Source of the DNA: JAGOPO01 sp035524755
GTDB lineage: Bacteria > Patescibacteriota > Minisyncoccia > 2-02-FULL-40-12 > GWA2-44-9
DNA length: 42,532 bases
Assembly (NCBI GenBank): GCA_035524755.1
Contig: DATKOD010000016.1
Coordinates: forward strand, 1 to 42,532
Direction: 5' to 3'
Shown here: positions 7,118 through 15,508 of the stretch, one piece after another
Position numbering within the stretch: the stretch's first letter is position 1
Layout: every line of letters starts with the position of its first letter
Notes under the pieces: generated by a model
What the model was told of the DNA's origin: nothing
Database searches by the model: none
Seen by the model: the letters and a program-made list of their open reading frames with translations, nothing else
Made by a program: the position numbers and the translations under genes

Positions 7118-7414
7118 CTACGGCCGCGTATAGAATACTCCCTTTCCGTGCGAATGAACACGGACGACATTCTCGTCGACCATTCGATCCAGCCAACGGA
7201 TGGCGATCGGATAGCTCGCGTCGGTAAGGCGACGGAACTGTGGGATGTTCAACGTGCCGTTGACGTTGATATGCCGCAAAGCAGCCGTACGGACACTGGC
7301 GTATGCTTCGTCGGACTCTTCGCGACGCACCGCGCGTCGCACGGACGCGAGCACCGCCCAGCGCATAATGAAGGCACCCACCAGGACACCGCCGATGAAC
7401 GCCGCGAACACCAT
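7118..7414 (-). CDS. Membrane-anchored winged-helix-like protein (98 aa)
   Basis: One N-terminal membrane helix (about 2-25, FAAFIGGVLVGAFIMRWAVLA) is followed by a basic RRAVRREE linker. The C-terminal domain (about 38-98) resembles a small winged helix: RTAALRHINVNGTLNIPQFRRLTDASYPIAIRWLDRMVDENVVRV, ending in a wing-like GKGVFY. The DNA-binding reading is an inference from pattern, not a named family. A TATACT hexamer 6 bases before the ATG suggests its own leaderless promoter although it follows the CobW gene by only 12 bases. Confidence 0.65.
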   Translation of the reverse strand: MVFAAFIGGVLVGAFIMRWAVLASVRRAVRREESDEAYASVRTAALRHINVNGTLNIPQFRRLTDASYPIAIRWLDRMVDENVVRVHSHGKGVFYTRP

Positions 7415-7420
7415 AGATTC

Positions 7421-7426
7421 AGTATA
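7421..7426 (-). promoter_or_regulatory. -10 element (leaderless) of the 98-aa gene
   Basis: TATACT on the minus strand ends exactly 6 bases before the ATG, with no ribosome site. It lies between the CobW stop and this start. Confidence 0.5.
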
Positions 7427-8386
7427 TCATCCCCGCGATACCGAGTTGCGTATGCCCTCACGGATGACATCCTCCATCAGACGTCTGCCGATGAACACGA
7501 GTTCAGACACATGCTCATCGGATACAGGCCATGGACCGCCGTCGGTGAGTTCATGGATCATATGGACGCCCTGCAGGATGGAGCGGCGGTCCGCTCCGGC
7601 GAACGACAGGATCCCCTTGTAGCGCAGGAGGTCCGCCCCTTCCATCGCGATCAGTTCGTTGAGCCAGCGGGTGAACTTGCCGCGGTCCAGCGGGCGTTCT
7701 TCTCGGATACTGACCGCGGTGATGTCCGTATCGTGGACATGATCGTCGTGATCGGCCGCAAGGATATGCTCCTTGCCTGCCAGATCGAAGCCGCCGATAT
7801 CCAGCAGACGAGCGAGGGGGACCTCCCCTTGTACAGCATCGATGATCGGTGCGGTCGGGTTCAGGCCCCGGAGCCAGTCGTGGAGATTCACCAATTGCGG
7901 TGCCTCAGTCAGGTCGATCTTGTTCAGAACGATGAGATCCGCCACCGCGACCTGCTCCTTCGCCTCGCGATATTGGATGAGCTGGCTCGTCCCGTGGAAC
8001 GCGTCCACGAGCGTCACGATGGCATCCAGGCGGTAGTGCGCCTTCAGCGGTGAATCCGCCATGAAGAACCGGGCGAGCGCCGCCGGTTTCGCCAGTCCCG
8101 TCGTCTCGATGATGACGTGGTCGACGGCCTGGCCCCGGCGCGCGCGTGAGACCAGCGACAACAGGATCTCAACGGTGTCATTGCGGGCACTGCAGCAGAC
8201 ACACCCGTTGGTCAGTTCGATAATGTCGCCTTCGGCACGGGCGATGAATTTCTGATCCAAACCGATGTCGCCGAACTCATTGACGATGACCGCGATGCGC
8301 TTGCCATGCGGAGCCGTCAGGATGCGGTTCAAGAGCGTGGTCTTCCCTGACCCGAGGAAACCGGTGAGTATCGTGACCGGAATCAT
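7427..8386 (-). CDS. CobW/COG0523-family P-loop GTPase (metallochaperone type)
   Basis: The 319-residue G3E-family GTPase is predicted to deliver a metal (zinc, cobalt or other) to a client protein. Visible motifs: Walker A GFLGSGKTT (9-17), NEFGDIG (36-42), the family metal motif GCVCC (61-65), a Walker B-like VIIETTGLAKP, and NKID for guanine recognition. A His/Asp-rich stretch (about 205-218, DHDDHVHD) is typical of metal handling. The C-terminal CobW domain ends near residue 310. It overlaps the upstream ABC-2 permease gene by 4 bases (ATGA), tying it to an exporter. The metal and client cannot be told from sequence. Confidence 0.92.
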   Translation of the reverse strand: MIPVTILTGFLGSGKTTLLNRILTAPHGKRIAVIVNEFGDIGLDQKFIARAEGDIIELTNGCVCCSARNDTVEILLSLVSRARRGQAVDHVIIETTGLAKPAALARFFMADSPLKAHYRLDAIVTLVDAFHGTSQLIQYREAKEQVAVADLIVLNKIDLTEAPQLVNLHDWLRGLNPTAPIIDAVQGEVPLARLLDIGGFDLAGKEHILAADHDDHVHDTDITAVSIREERPLDRGKFTRWLNELIAMEGADLLRYKGILSFAGADRRSILQGVHMIHELTDGGPWPVSDEHVSELVFIGRRLMEDVIREGIRNSVSRG

Positions 8387-9126
8387 ACTTCGATGCGGGA
8401 GAAGAGCCAGCTGCCGATGACCATGAAGAGCAGGACGACGCCCGCAGTGACCGCGAAATCAAGTCCGAGCGAAAAGTGCGACGAACCCGCAAGCGTTGCA
8501 CGCAAAGCATCGATGCCGTATGTGAGCGGATCCACACGGGTGACATCCGTGATCGCTCCGGGAAGGCCCGAGAGCGGAAACAGCGCTCCGGACAAGAAGA
8601 ATGTCGGCATGACCACGAAATTCATAATGAGTTGGAACCCCTGCATGTCGTTGAGCAGTGACGCGATCGCCGTCCCCAGTGCAGTGAACAGAAGTGCGAT
8701 AAGGAACATCACGATCAAAGCGACCGGCAACATGGCGAAGGATACGGGTCGGAACCCCACGATGAGCGACAGCAGGAATACGATGACACCCTGAAGGGTC
8801 GCTACCGTGGCACCGCCCAGCGTTCGCCCGATCATGATGGAGAATCGCGAGACGGGTGCGACCAGGGTTTCTTTCAGGAATCCGAACTGGCGGTCCCAGA
8901 TGACCTCGATACCGGAGAACAACGCCGTGAACAGAATGCCCATGCCGACGATGCCTGGTGTCAGGAACGCGATGTAGTTGCCCCCGCCTGCTCTTGCATA
9001 GATGGGTCCGAATCCGAACCCGAGTGCGACCAAAAACAGGAGCGGCTGCCCGAGCGAACCGACGATCCGAGCCCTTGACCGGAAATAACGTTTGAGTTGT
9101 CGGAGCCAGAGAATGTAGATGGTCAT
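8383..9126 (-). CDS. ABC-2 type exporter permease (DrrB-like)
   Basis: The 247-residue integral membrane subunit has six predicted helices. The ABC-2 family pattern is clear: RSRARIVGSLGQPLLFLVALGFGFGP near the N terminus, LTPGIVGMGILFTALFSGI, then GFLKETLVAPVSR, and the late QLIMNFVVMPTFFLSGALFPLSGLP. It pairs with the ATPase gene directly upstream. The ATG at 9124-9126, two bases after the ATPase stop, is preferred to a GTG at 9144 inside that gene. The substrate is unknown; relatives export drugs, lipids or polymers. CobW follows with a 4-base overlap. Confidence 0.9.
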   Translation of the reverse strand: MTIYILWLRQLKRYFRSRARIVGSLGQPLLFLVALGFGFGPIYARAGGGNYIAFLTPGIVGMGILFTALFSGIEVIWDRQFGFLKETLVAPVSRFSIMIGRTLGGATVATLQGVIVFLLSLIVGFRPVSFAMLPVALIVMFLIALLFTALGTAIASLLNDMQGFQLIMNFVVMPTFFLSGALFPLSGLPGAITDVTRVDPLTYGIDALRATLAGSSHFSLGLDFAVTAGVVLLFMVIGSWLFSRIEV

Positions 9127-9128
9127 GA

Positions 9129-9923
9129 TCAGCGGCGCCCCCACACCCGACGATTCTGTCTGAAATTCTGGACGCTCCCGGCGCCCTCCTCCCGCAACTC
9201 GTTGCCAGTGAGTTTCAGATATGCTTCCTCAAGCGATGCAGTGCCGGTCTGTTCGATGAGCGCGGCGGGCGTGCCACGGGCGACGATGCGGCCATGGTCG
9301 ATGATCGCGACCGTCTGCGCCATCTTCTGCGCCTCCTCAAGGTAGTGTGTCGTGAAGAAGATGGTCATCCCCTCGGTCTGGTTGAGCTTCTGGATGTAGC
9401 TCCACATGTGATTGCGTGTCTGCGGGTCGAGACCGAGCGTCGGCTCGTCCAGAAACAACACGAGCGGGTGGTGCAGAAGCCCGCGCGCGATCTCCAGCCG
9501 GCGTTTCATCCCGCCCGAGAAGGATTTCACGAAGTCGTCAGCGCGGTCCGAAAGATCGACGAATTCCAGCAACTGCGCGATACGCTCCTTGCGGAGCGTA
9601 TGCGGAACACCGTATAGGACGCCGTGGAATTCCAAGTTCTCACGCGCCGTCAATTCGTCGTCCAGACTGGGATCCTGGAATACGATGCCGAAGGATTTAC
9701 GGACCACCGCGGGCTGTGTGACCGGATCGATACCGTTGATGCTGATCTCGCCAGCCGTCGGCCGCAACAGCGTGGTAAGCATCCTGATGGTCGTGCTTTT
9801 CCCCGCCCCGTTGGGACCGAGGAAGGCAAAGATCTCTCCCTTGTTGACCTCGAAATCGACACTACGGACCGCTTCGGTCTTGCCGTAGTTCTTCGAGAGG
9901 CCCCTGGCTTCGATGATCGCCAT
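9129..9923 (-). CDS. ABC exporter ATP-binding subunit (DrrA-like)
   Basis: The 264-residue ATPase powers the adjacent ABC-2 permease. Motifs in order: Walker A LGPNGAGKST, Q-loop FQDPSLDDELTA, signature FSGGMKRRLEIARGL, Walker B LFLDEPTLGLDPQ, and switch His in FFTTHYLEEA. The C-terminal part (IDHGRIVARGTPAALIEQTGTASLEEAYLKLTG) is typical of the daunorubicin-resistance/CcmA-type subgroup. It is the first gene of the ATPase-permease-CobW operon; a TAGAAT hexamer 6 bases before the ATG and no ribosome site suggest a leaderless start. Confidence 0.94.
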   Translation of the reverse strand: MAIIEARGLSKNYGKTEAVRSVDFEVNKGEIFAFLGPNGAGKSTTIRMLTTLLRPTAGEISINGIDPVTQPAVVRKSFGIVFQDPSLDDELTARENLEFHGVLYGVPHTLRKERIAQLLEFVDLSDRADDFVKSFSGGMKRRLEIARGLLHHPLVLFLDEPTLGLDPQTRNHMWSYIQKLNQTEGMTIFFTTHYLEEAQKMAQTVAIIDHGRIVARGTPAALIEQTGTASLEEAYLKLTGNELREEGAGSVQNFRQNRRVWGRR

Positions 9924-9929
9924 GGGTCT

Positions 9930-9935
9930 ATTCTA
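9930..9935 (-). promoter_or_regulatory. -10 element (leaderless) of the ABC-2 operon
   Basis: TAGAAT on the minus strand ends exactly 6 bases before the ATPase ATG. No Shine-Dalgarno is present. Confidence 0.5.
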
Positions 9936-9940
9936 GCGCA

Positions 9941-10363
9941 CTATTGCGGTGTAACGGAAGGAGACGGCATCACGGGTCGGATCTGAACGGACTGCGCGGT
10001 CACACTGCCGTCACTGTTCGCGGAACCGATGACCGTCACGTGGGTACCTACGGAGACGTCGCTCAAGGCGCCTGCCGTCGACTTCATGATCGTGGCGCTT
10101 GCCGGAACGATGACGATGCGGGAACCGCCGGTCTGCATGTTGACCGTGAAGCCCGTCGCGTCGACCGAAATGACATCACCGGTGACCGCGCCGCCGAATG
10201 CGGAACGGTTGGCCGTGCCGGTGCCGGTCGCCTGACCGAATCGTTGCGCACGCTGTGCGGTAGCCATCGATTGCCCGTGCGAATTACCCAACCAGTACCC
10301 CGCCCCGCCTGCCACGATCGCTGTCACTACCACCGAAATCAATATGTTTTTCATATGATACAT
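9941..10363 (-). CDS. Exported DUF5666-like protein (140 aa)
   Basis: An N-terminal hydrophobic helix (about 5-26, NILISVVVTAIVAGGAGYWLG) acts as signal or anchor. After a low-complexity Gln/Gly/Thr segment comes a beta-rich domain (about 59-130) with the pattern VTGDVISVDATGFTVNMQTG ... VTVIGSANSDGSVTAQSVQIRPV, fitting the small OB-like DUF5666 fold; it ends SVTPQ. The 156-aa protein at the other end of the same exporter cluster has the same layout and the same VTVIG and TPQ elements, so they are probable paralogs. An alternative ATG lies at 10354. It is probably the last gene of the exporter operon. Confidence 0.75.
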   Translation of the reverse strand: MYHMKNILISVVVTAIVAGGAGYWLGNSHGQSMATAQRAQRFGQATGTGTANRSAFGGAVTGDVISVDATGFTVNMQTGGSRIVIVPASATIMKSTAGALSDVSVGTHVTVIGSANSDGSVTAQSVQIRPVMPSPSVTPQ

Positions 10364-10382
10364 ATGATGATTATTATTACGA

Positions 10383-11606
10383 CTATTCGTACCGCAACGC
10401 TTCGATGGGATTCAGCGCCGACGCCCGACGCGCCGGGTAATAGCCAAATGCCACCCCGATCGCCGCAGATACTCCGAATGCAAGGATGATCGAACTTCCG
10501 GATACCGCCGTTGTGACGCCACCGATGGAAGAGATCAGCGAGGCGCCGATCCAACCGAGCGCGATGCCGGTGACTCCGCCGATGACCGTCAACGCGACGG
10601 ATTCGGCAAGGAACTGCATCGCGATGTCGGTCCGTTTCGCACCGATGGCCTTGCGGAGGCCAATCTCGCGGGTCCGCTCGGTCACCGTCGTGAGCATCAT
10701 GTTCATGATGCCGATGCCGCCGACCAAGAGTGAGATACCGGCGATAGCCCCGAGCAGGAGCGTGAACGTACCGGTCACGGATGTCGCGGTCGCGACGATA
10801 TCCTCCTGGTTCAGCACGCTGAAATCGGCCAGGGTCGGGTCCGTGATGTGGTGGCGGTCCAGAAGTAACGATGTGACATCCTGTTGGACTTGAGTCATCG
10901 CCTGCTGGTCCGTCGCCTGCACACTGATGGTCGTCACCGTATCGCCGCCGGTCAGATACCGCTGCGCCGTCGTGATCGGCACATAGATCATGTCATCCTG
11001 ACTGCCGAATCCGGTCCCGCCCTTCGCAACAGTCACTCCGATGACGGTGAATTCCGTGCTGTTGATGCGGATGGTCTCGCCAACCGCCTCGGAGCCCGCT
11101 CCGAACAGATCATCACGTGTCGTCGGACCGAGTATGGCGACCCGTGCCCCGGACTGGACTTGGGCATCGGTGAAGAACGAACCGTCCGCGACCTGGACGT
11201 TCCGGACATCCAGATAGGCCGGCACGGTCCCGGTGACCTGTGTGTTCGTATTGGTCCCGCGCGCGGCGACCTGGAACCGGCGAGATGCTTCCGGTGCGAC
11301 AGCGGACACGTTCGTGACGCTTTGCGCGATTGCGTCGGAATCCTCGAGCGTAAGCGTCGTCGCGGATCCGCGGCCTGCACTGACCGTCGTGCCGACACCG
11401 CGCGTTGCGCCCGGTTCTACCAAAAGCAAATTGGAACCGAGCGCATTGATCCGGGCCTCGATGGAACCTTGCGCACCTTGGCCGACCGAGATCATCGCGA
11501 TGACGGAACCGATACCGATCACGATGCCGAGCATCGTAAGGGCGGTCCGCGCCTTATTGGCGGTCAGAGATGCATGCGTTTCGTTGAGCAGGTCAGTGAT
11601 TTTCAT
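10383..11606 (-). CDS. MacB/YknZ-like ABC transporter permease (FtsX family)
   Basis: A 407-residue permease with the MacB layout: one N-terminal membrane helix (about 22-44, TALTMLGIVIGIGSVIAMISVG), a large extracytoplasmic MacB_PCD domain (about 45-270), then three C-terminal helices with the FtsX signature (LLVGGIGIMNMMLTTVTERTREIGLRKAIGA). The mechanism is expected to be mechanotransmission rather than classical pumping. The ATPase is a separate upstream gene with a 4-base overlap, as in Gram-positive YknYZ rather than the fused E. coli MacB. It works with the MFP subunit and ATPase to export an unknown peptide, lipoprotein or drug. Confidence 0.92.
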   Translation of the reverse strand: MKITDLLNETHASLTANKARTALTMLGIVIGIGSVIAMISVGQGAQGSIEARINALGSNLLLVEPGATRGVGTTVSAGRGSATTLTLEDSDAIAQSVTNVSAVAPEASRRFQVAARGTNTNTQVTGTVPAYLDVRNVQVADGSFFTDAQVQSGARVAILGPTTRDDLFGAGSEAVGETIRINSTEFTVIGVTVAKGGTGFGSQDDMIYVPITTAQRYLTGGDTVTTISVQATDQQAMTQVQQDVTSLLLDRHHITDPTLADFSVLNQEDIVATATSVTGTFTLLLGAIAGISLLVGGIGIMNMMLTTVTERTREIGLRKAIGAKRTDIAMQFLAESVALTVIGGVTGIALGWIGASLISSIGGVTTAVSGSSIILAFGVSAAIGVAFGYYPARRASALNPIEALRYE

Positions 11607-12334
11607 GCAGTACGATGGTTCACGATGCGCCGCTGACTGTTCCGTGAGTCATCCACGATGACGCCGTCTTGGATATGGATGATACGGTCTGCATGCTCGG
11701 CAACATACCGTTCATGCGTGATGAGCACGATGGTGTGGTGTTCGCGGTCGTTGAGCTCCTGGAACGTGCCGAGCACCACCTCACCGGTTTTGGTATCCAG
11801 GTTCCCCGTTGGCTCATCGGCGAGGACGATGCTCGGAGCATTGATGAGGGCGCGCGCGATAGCGACACGTTGCATCTGTCCCCCAGAAAGCTGGTTCGAG
11901 AGGTGGTCCCACCGGTCCTTAGGCATACCTGCCGCGTTCAGCGCCTTCTCGGCAAGCTGCTCACGCAGTTCGGGCGGTGTCTCGGCATAAATGAGCGGCA
12001 GGATCGCGTTGCGGAGGACCGTCGCGCGCGGAAGAAGGTTGAATGATTGGAAGACGAATCCGATCTTCTCGCGGCGCACATCCGCAAGCTCGTCATCAGT
12101 GAGCGTAGAGACGTCGCGCCCGTCCAGCTTGTATGTGCCCGACGTCGGACTATCCAACGCACCGAGGATATGCATCAGTGTGCTCTTGCCGGAACCGGAC
12201 GGTCCCATGATGGCCACGAATTCACCGGCACTGATCGTGAACGAGATGTTCCTGAGCACCGGAGTAGAGACGTCCCCGTTGTGGTACGTCTTGCAAATGT
12301 CGTGACATTCGATGATGGGACGGCGGGACTCCAT
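11603..12334 (-). CDS. MacB/LolD-like ABC transporter ATPase
   Basis: The 243-residue ATPase of the MacB/LolD/FtsE group partners the overlapping permease. Visible are Walker A GPSGSGKST, the group signature SPTSGTYKLDGRDVSTL, Q-loop FVFQSFNLLPRATVLRNAILPLIY, ABC signature LSGGQMQRVAIARAL, Walker B IVLADEPTGNLDTKTG and switch ITHERYVAEHADRIIHIQDG. The C-terminal tail is Arg-rich. It starts six bases after the MFP gene stop, with no ribosome site, so the operon is tightly packed and probably transcribed as one unit. Confidence 0.95.
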   Translation of the reverse strand: MESRRPIIECHDICKTYHNGDVSTPVLRNISFTISAGEFVAIMGPSGSGKSTLMHILGALDSPTSGTYKLDGRDVSTLTDDELADVRREKIGFVFQSFNLLPRATVLRNAILPLIYAETPPELREQLAEKALNAAGMPKDRWDHLSNQLSGGQMQRVAIARALINAPSIVLADEPTGNLDTKTGEVVLGTFQELNDREHHTIVLITHERYVAEHADRIIHIQDGVIVDDSRNSQRRIVNHRTA

Positions 12335-12340
12335 GGTTCG

Positions 12341-14095
12341 CTAGCGGCCGATAAACGTTCCGCCGCCGCCACCAACGCCCGGAATCCGGATCTGGGAACT
12401 GGTCGTCGATGTGGCGGATGCAGCAGTTGTCGCCGTGATAGTGCGAGAGACGATGATGTCGCCCTCGTTCAGACCCGACGTGATCTCGGTTTGGGTGTCG
12501 CTTGATGCTCCGACCTGCACGGTCACCCGTGCTGGGACGGTCGGCAGGACAACGCCCTGTGTTTGGGTCAGTGCGTCCGCCGGCGCATCCTTGACCACCT
12601 GGACCGTCGATACCCCACCTGATGTGCGCACCGCGGAGCCGGGTACGAGGAGCACGTCAGAGTCCACGTTCGTGACGATACTGACCGATGTGCTCATGCC
12701 CGCCTTGATACTGCTGTTTTGGGTGTCCATGGTGATTTGGACCGCGTAACTGACGACGCCTTGACTGACCGTACCGACCGGGTTGATCTGGGAGACGGTA
12801 CCCGTCATGGTGATGTCGGGCAGGGCATCGAAGGTCAGGGTCGCCTTCTGACCCAGTGCGACTTTCGCGATATCGACTTCATTGAGCTCGATCTGCGCGA
12901 TCGAATGGTTCGTGATAATGGTCGCCACGGCGGTGCCGGAGGACGCGGAATCCCCCTTTTGCACATTGACCGCCGAGATGACACCGTCGAACGGTGCACG
13001 GATCACGGTGTCCGCGAGATTCTGCTGAGCATCCGACAACGCGGCCTGCTGTTGCTCCACGGCGTTCTGCTGGCTCGCCAGATCCAACGGATTCGAGCTT
13101 TGCGCGGATGCGAGAGCGTTCACGGCGGACGTGATGGAGCTCTGCGCATCGGACAGTCCGGATATGAAGCTATTGAGCTGACTCACATAGTCCGCAACCG
13201 CGGTTTCGTATGTCGTGATCTGCGTAGGAATGACCGCTGCGGTGAGTCCCTGTGTCTGCGCCTGCGCATTCATGTCGGCGATGACCGCGTCCAGGACGTT
13301 CTGTTCGCTCTTAACGGCCTGCGCCAGTTTCGTGACCGCATCGAGCGAGCTGCCCGTGAGAGCCGAGATGGCATCAGCACCGCTGTCGCGCGTCGTCGTC
13401 CGGTATGACGCAAGGACCGGATCGTAGGCGGCTTTCGCAGTCGTGTAGTCGTTTTCAGCCTGCTGCACAAGGCTGTTGATGGAATCTTTTTCATCCGTGC
13501 TGACCAGGTTCGAGTATTCGCAGGCGTTCGGCGTACAGGCTCCTTTGACCGTCGAGTCATACAGGATGCCCCGCGCGCCATCGACGATACCCGGCAGGTT
13601 CAGGAACGTGCTCGTGATGGAATTGAACGCGTCCTGATACGATTTCGTGAGCGTGTCCTGAAGCTGCGGGATATTCGTAGACTGGCTCAATTGCAGCTTC
13701 GAGAGGGTAATCTGTGCGTTCTGCAGGGAAATCTGCGCATCGCGCACGGCATTCTGGGCATTGGTCGGATCCAGGCGCGCGATGACAGCTCCGGACTTCA
13801 CGGATTGGCCGGGAGCCACCGAGACCGACAGGACGGTGCCGGAAACCTGCGGTTTGATGTCGAGCGTGTCGGATACCGACACCTGGCCCGTTCCGGAAAC
13901 CGATTGGACGAGCGTGCCGCGTGTCACCGAAGTCAACACGTACAGGGTCTGAGCCGTCGTGGTCTTGAATCGGCCGATAGCGAAGATTCCCACCCACACG
14001 ACGATGATACCGATGAGTGCCGACCGTACAGGTTGCGCACGGACATAGGAAATGGCCACACGCTGCCACCTATTGATGAGGGTACGGATATCCAT
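12341..14095 (-). CDS. MacA/HlyD-family membrane fusion protein of the exporter
   Basis: The 584-residue protein has a membrane anchor near the N terminus (about 25-42, ALIGIIVVWVGIFAIGRF). A split barrel-sandwich domain follows (VSGTGQVSVSDTLDIKPQVSG early; VIRAPFDGVISAVNVQKGD late), separated by a very long Gln/Ala/Ser-rich coiled-coil hairpin (about 110-360). Then come beta-barrel and membrane-proximal domains and a Gly-rich end. In a cell without a TolC partner it probably works like YknX in Gram-positives. It is longer than E. coli MacA (about 370), mostly because of the hairpin. Its ATG follows the upstream stop by two bases. Confidence 0.92.
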   Translation of the reverse strand: MDIRTLINRWQRVAISYVRAQPVRSALIGIIVVWVGIFAIGRFKTTTAQTLYVLTSVTRGTLVQSVSGTGQVSVSDTLDIKPQVSGTVLSVSVAPGQSVKSGAVIARLDPTNAQNAVRDAQISLQNAQITLSKLQLSQSTNIPQLQDTLTKSYQDAFNSITSTFLNLPGIVDGARGILYDSTVKGACTPNACEYSNLVSTDEKDSINSLVQQAENDYTTAKAAYDPVLASYRTTTRDSGADAISALTGSSLDAVTKLAQAVKSEQNVLDAVIADMNAQAQTQGLTAAVIPTQITTYETAVADYVSQLNSFISGLSDAQSSITSAVNALASAQSSNPLDLASQQNAVEQQQAALSDAQQNLADTVIRAPFDGVISAVNVQKGDSASSGTAVATIITNHSIAQIELNEVDIAKVALGQKATLTFDALPDITMTGTVSQINPVGTVSQGVVSYAVQITMDTQNSSIKAGMSTSVSIVTNVDSDVLLVPGSAVRTSGGVSTVQVVKDAPADALTQTQGVVLPTVPARVTVQVGASSDTQTEITSGLNEGDIIVSRTITATTAASATSTTSSQIRIPGVGGGGGTFIGR

Positions 14096-14097
14096 GA

Positions 14098-14568
14098 TTA
14101 TTGCTGGGGCGTTCCCGTGGGCGCCGGCAGAACACGGATGAGTCTCGCCGCGATGGTACCGCTTTGGGTCGGTTCGCCGATAACGGTCACGAAGTCGTTC
14201 ACCTTGAGCTGTGCCGCGGTGATGGTCTGATTGAACGCGCGGACTTGGGTATCATTGGTCACCGTGACTTCCTTCTCCACGCCGCCCTGGTCGGAAACGA
14301 GCAGTGAGCCGCTCGCGATCTTCACGATGGTACCGACCGTGCCGTGTCCGGGAATGAATCCCTGGCCGGCCATCATCGGGCCGGTGCCCGGTCGGGGTCC
14401 GCCAAAGCTCTGCCAGTATCGGTCGCCCCATTCATACGAATAGGTCGCCTTGTGGAATCCGACATATTGACCGGCCATGAACACCAACAGCAACACGACG
14501 AAACCTGCAACGCTCAATGCGATGATCTTCGCCGTACGGGTGCCGAGAAATGCGGTGATGTCGGACAT
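14098..14568 (-). CDS. Membrane-anchored DUF5666-like protein (156 aa)
   Basis: It has a membrane helix at about 14-34 (IIALSVAGFVVLLLVFMAGQY), an aromatic/Gly/Pro-rich linker (about 40-72), then a beta-rich domain of DUF5666 type (GTVGTIVKIASGSLLVSDQ ... VNDFVTVIGEPTQSGTIAARLIRVLP) ending GTPQQ. It matches the 140-aa protein at the other end of the exporter operon. It may be an accessory extracytoplasmic subunit or sensor of the exporter; this is inferred from position only. It is joined to the MFP gene by a TAATCATG junction. A CATAAT hexamer lies 9 bases before the ATG. Confidence 0.8.
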   Translation of the reverse strand: MSDITAFLGTRTAKIIALSVAGFVVLLLVFMAGQYVGFHKATYSYEWGDRYWQSFGGPRPGTGPMMAGQGFIPGHGTVGTIVKIASGSLLVSDQGGVEKEVTVTNDTQVRAFNQTITAAQLKVNDFVTVIGEPTQSGTIAARLIRVLPAPTGTPQQ

Positions 14569-14578
14569 GAATCGATGA

Positions 14579-14959
14579 TTATGTGGTTACGCGGACGAAT
14601 GACCGGACCGATGCGGCGAACGTGATGACACTCGTCGCGAGGGCGGCGATACCGAACGCGGGCAACGACTCCGCGAGCAGGATCGCGAAATCCTTCCATG
14701 CCGTCGCTACGAACGTCGGGTCATGGTATAGCATCGCAACGTACTGCCAGAAGCCGGAATGCGCCGCTTCGGTTGAGAGTTCCCGCCATGCGGGAAAAAT
14801 CGCAGCGAATGCGGCGAGGCTCAGTGTCCCGAATGAAACCATGCTGACACGGCGGCGGAACAGCCGTATCTGCGCGATACGGGTCATAATTCGCTCCAAA
14901 AGCTTGTCAGCATGAGGATCCATGAAGGTAGTACAAGCCAGGGGGTCGTTTTGGTGCAT
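14579..14959 (-). CDS. Two-helix membrane protein after ECF sigma; possible anti-sigma factor
   Basis: The 126-residue protein has a cytoplasmic N terminus (1-38) with MDPHADKLLERIMTRIAQIRLFRRR and two membrane helices (about 40-57 and 93-117). Its ATG directly abuts the stop of the ECF sigma gene (TGAATG), the usual position for a cognate anti-sigma factor. It lacks the HxxxCxxC zinc motif of ZAS-type anti-sigmas and I cannot assign it to a family, so the regulatory role is inference. A simple structural membrane protein is the alternative. Confidence 0.7.
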   Translation of the reverse strand: MHQNDPLACTTFMDPHADKLLERIMTRIAQIRLFRRRVSMVSFGTLSLAAFAAIFPAWRELSTEAAHSGFWQYVAMLYHDPTFVATAWKDFAILLAESLPAFGIAALATSVITFAASVRSFVRVTT

Positions 14960-15502
14960 TCAAGAGGCGGCGAGGATGTCGCGGAGAGTCGCCAGGGCAC
15001 GACGATAACGGCTTTTTACGGTATCTAACGGCTCGCCCAATCGTTCGGCGATATCCTTGAACGAGAGCCCGTCATGCCTGAGCGTGATGACCGTCTGGGC
15101 AGCCGGGCTCAGCCGCATCATGCCACGTTCCGCCGCGCGGACCAGTTCCGCCCGTACCGCGACCTCGTCGGGCAGCGGAGCGTCATCCCGGAGACTTTCT
15201 TCGTGTCCCTCGGTCAACGATTCCGGCCGTTTCTTCCTTAGCCAGTTCACTGATTCGTTGTGCGCGATGGCGAATAACCACGTGCTGAATTTCCGGTTCG
15301 GATCGTAGCGTCTGAGATTTTTCCATGCGTTCACGAATGTCTGCTGCGCGATATCATCGGCATCATCAGAACTTCTGACGAACGGAACGATGTACGAATG
15401 CACTTGCCGGACGTACCGCGCAAAAAGCAACCGAAGGGCGGTATCGTCCCCGCTCGATGCAGCCACCGCCAGTTGTGCATCGGTACGTTCGTCAGTTCCC
15501 AT
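14960..15502 (-). CDS. ECF-type RNA polymerase sigma factor (sigma-70 family)
   Basis: A 180-residue alternative sigma factor. Region 2 spans about 8-95 with VAASSGDDTALRLLFARYV, DDADDIAQQTFVNAWKNL and RKFSTWLFAIAHNESVNWLRKK; region 4 spans about 125-178 with LSPAAQTVITLRHDGLSFKDIAERLGEPLDTVKSRYRRA, a clear helix-turn-helix. The frame extends upstream to 15595 but that part is the tRNA-Ser gene, so the ATG at 15500-15502 is used; it lies only six bases past the tRNA. The genes downstream (two-helix protein, exporter) are its likely targets and regulator by context. Confidence 0.93.
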   Translation of the reverse strand: MGTDERTDAQLAVAASSGDDTALRLLFARYVRQVHSYIVPFVRSSDDADDIAQQTFVNAWKNLRRYDPNRKFSTWLFAIAHNESVNWLRKKRPESLTEGHEESLRDDAPLPDEVAVRAELVRAAERGMMRLSPAAQTVITLRHDGLSFKDIAERLGEPLDTVKSRYRRALATLRDILAAS

Positions 15503-15508
15503 GAGGTG

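Noticed and set aside
7110..7196. ATG start of the 119-aa gene at 7196
   Set aside because: It would overlap the 98-aa gene by 79 bases with no support from composition; a GTG just after that gene's stop is cleaner, though not proven.
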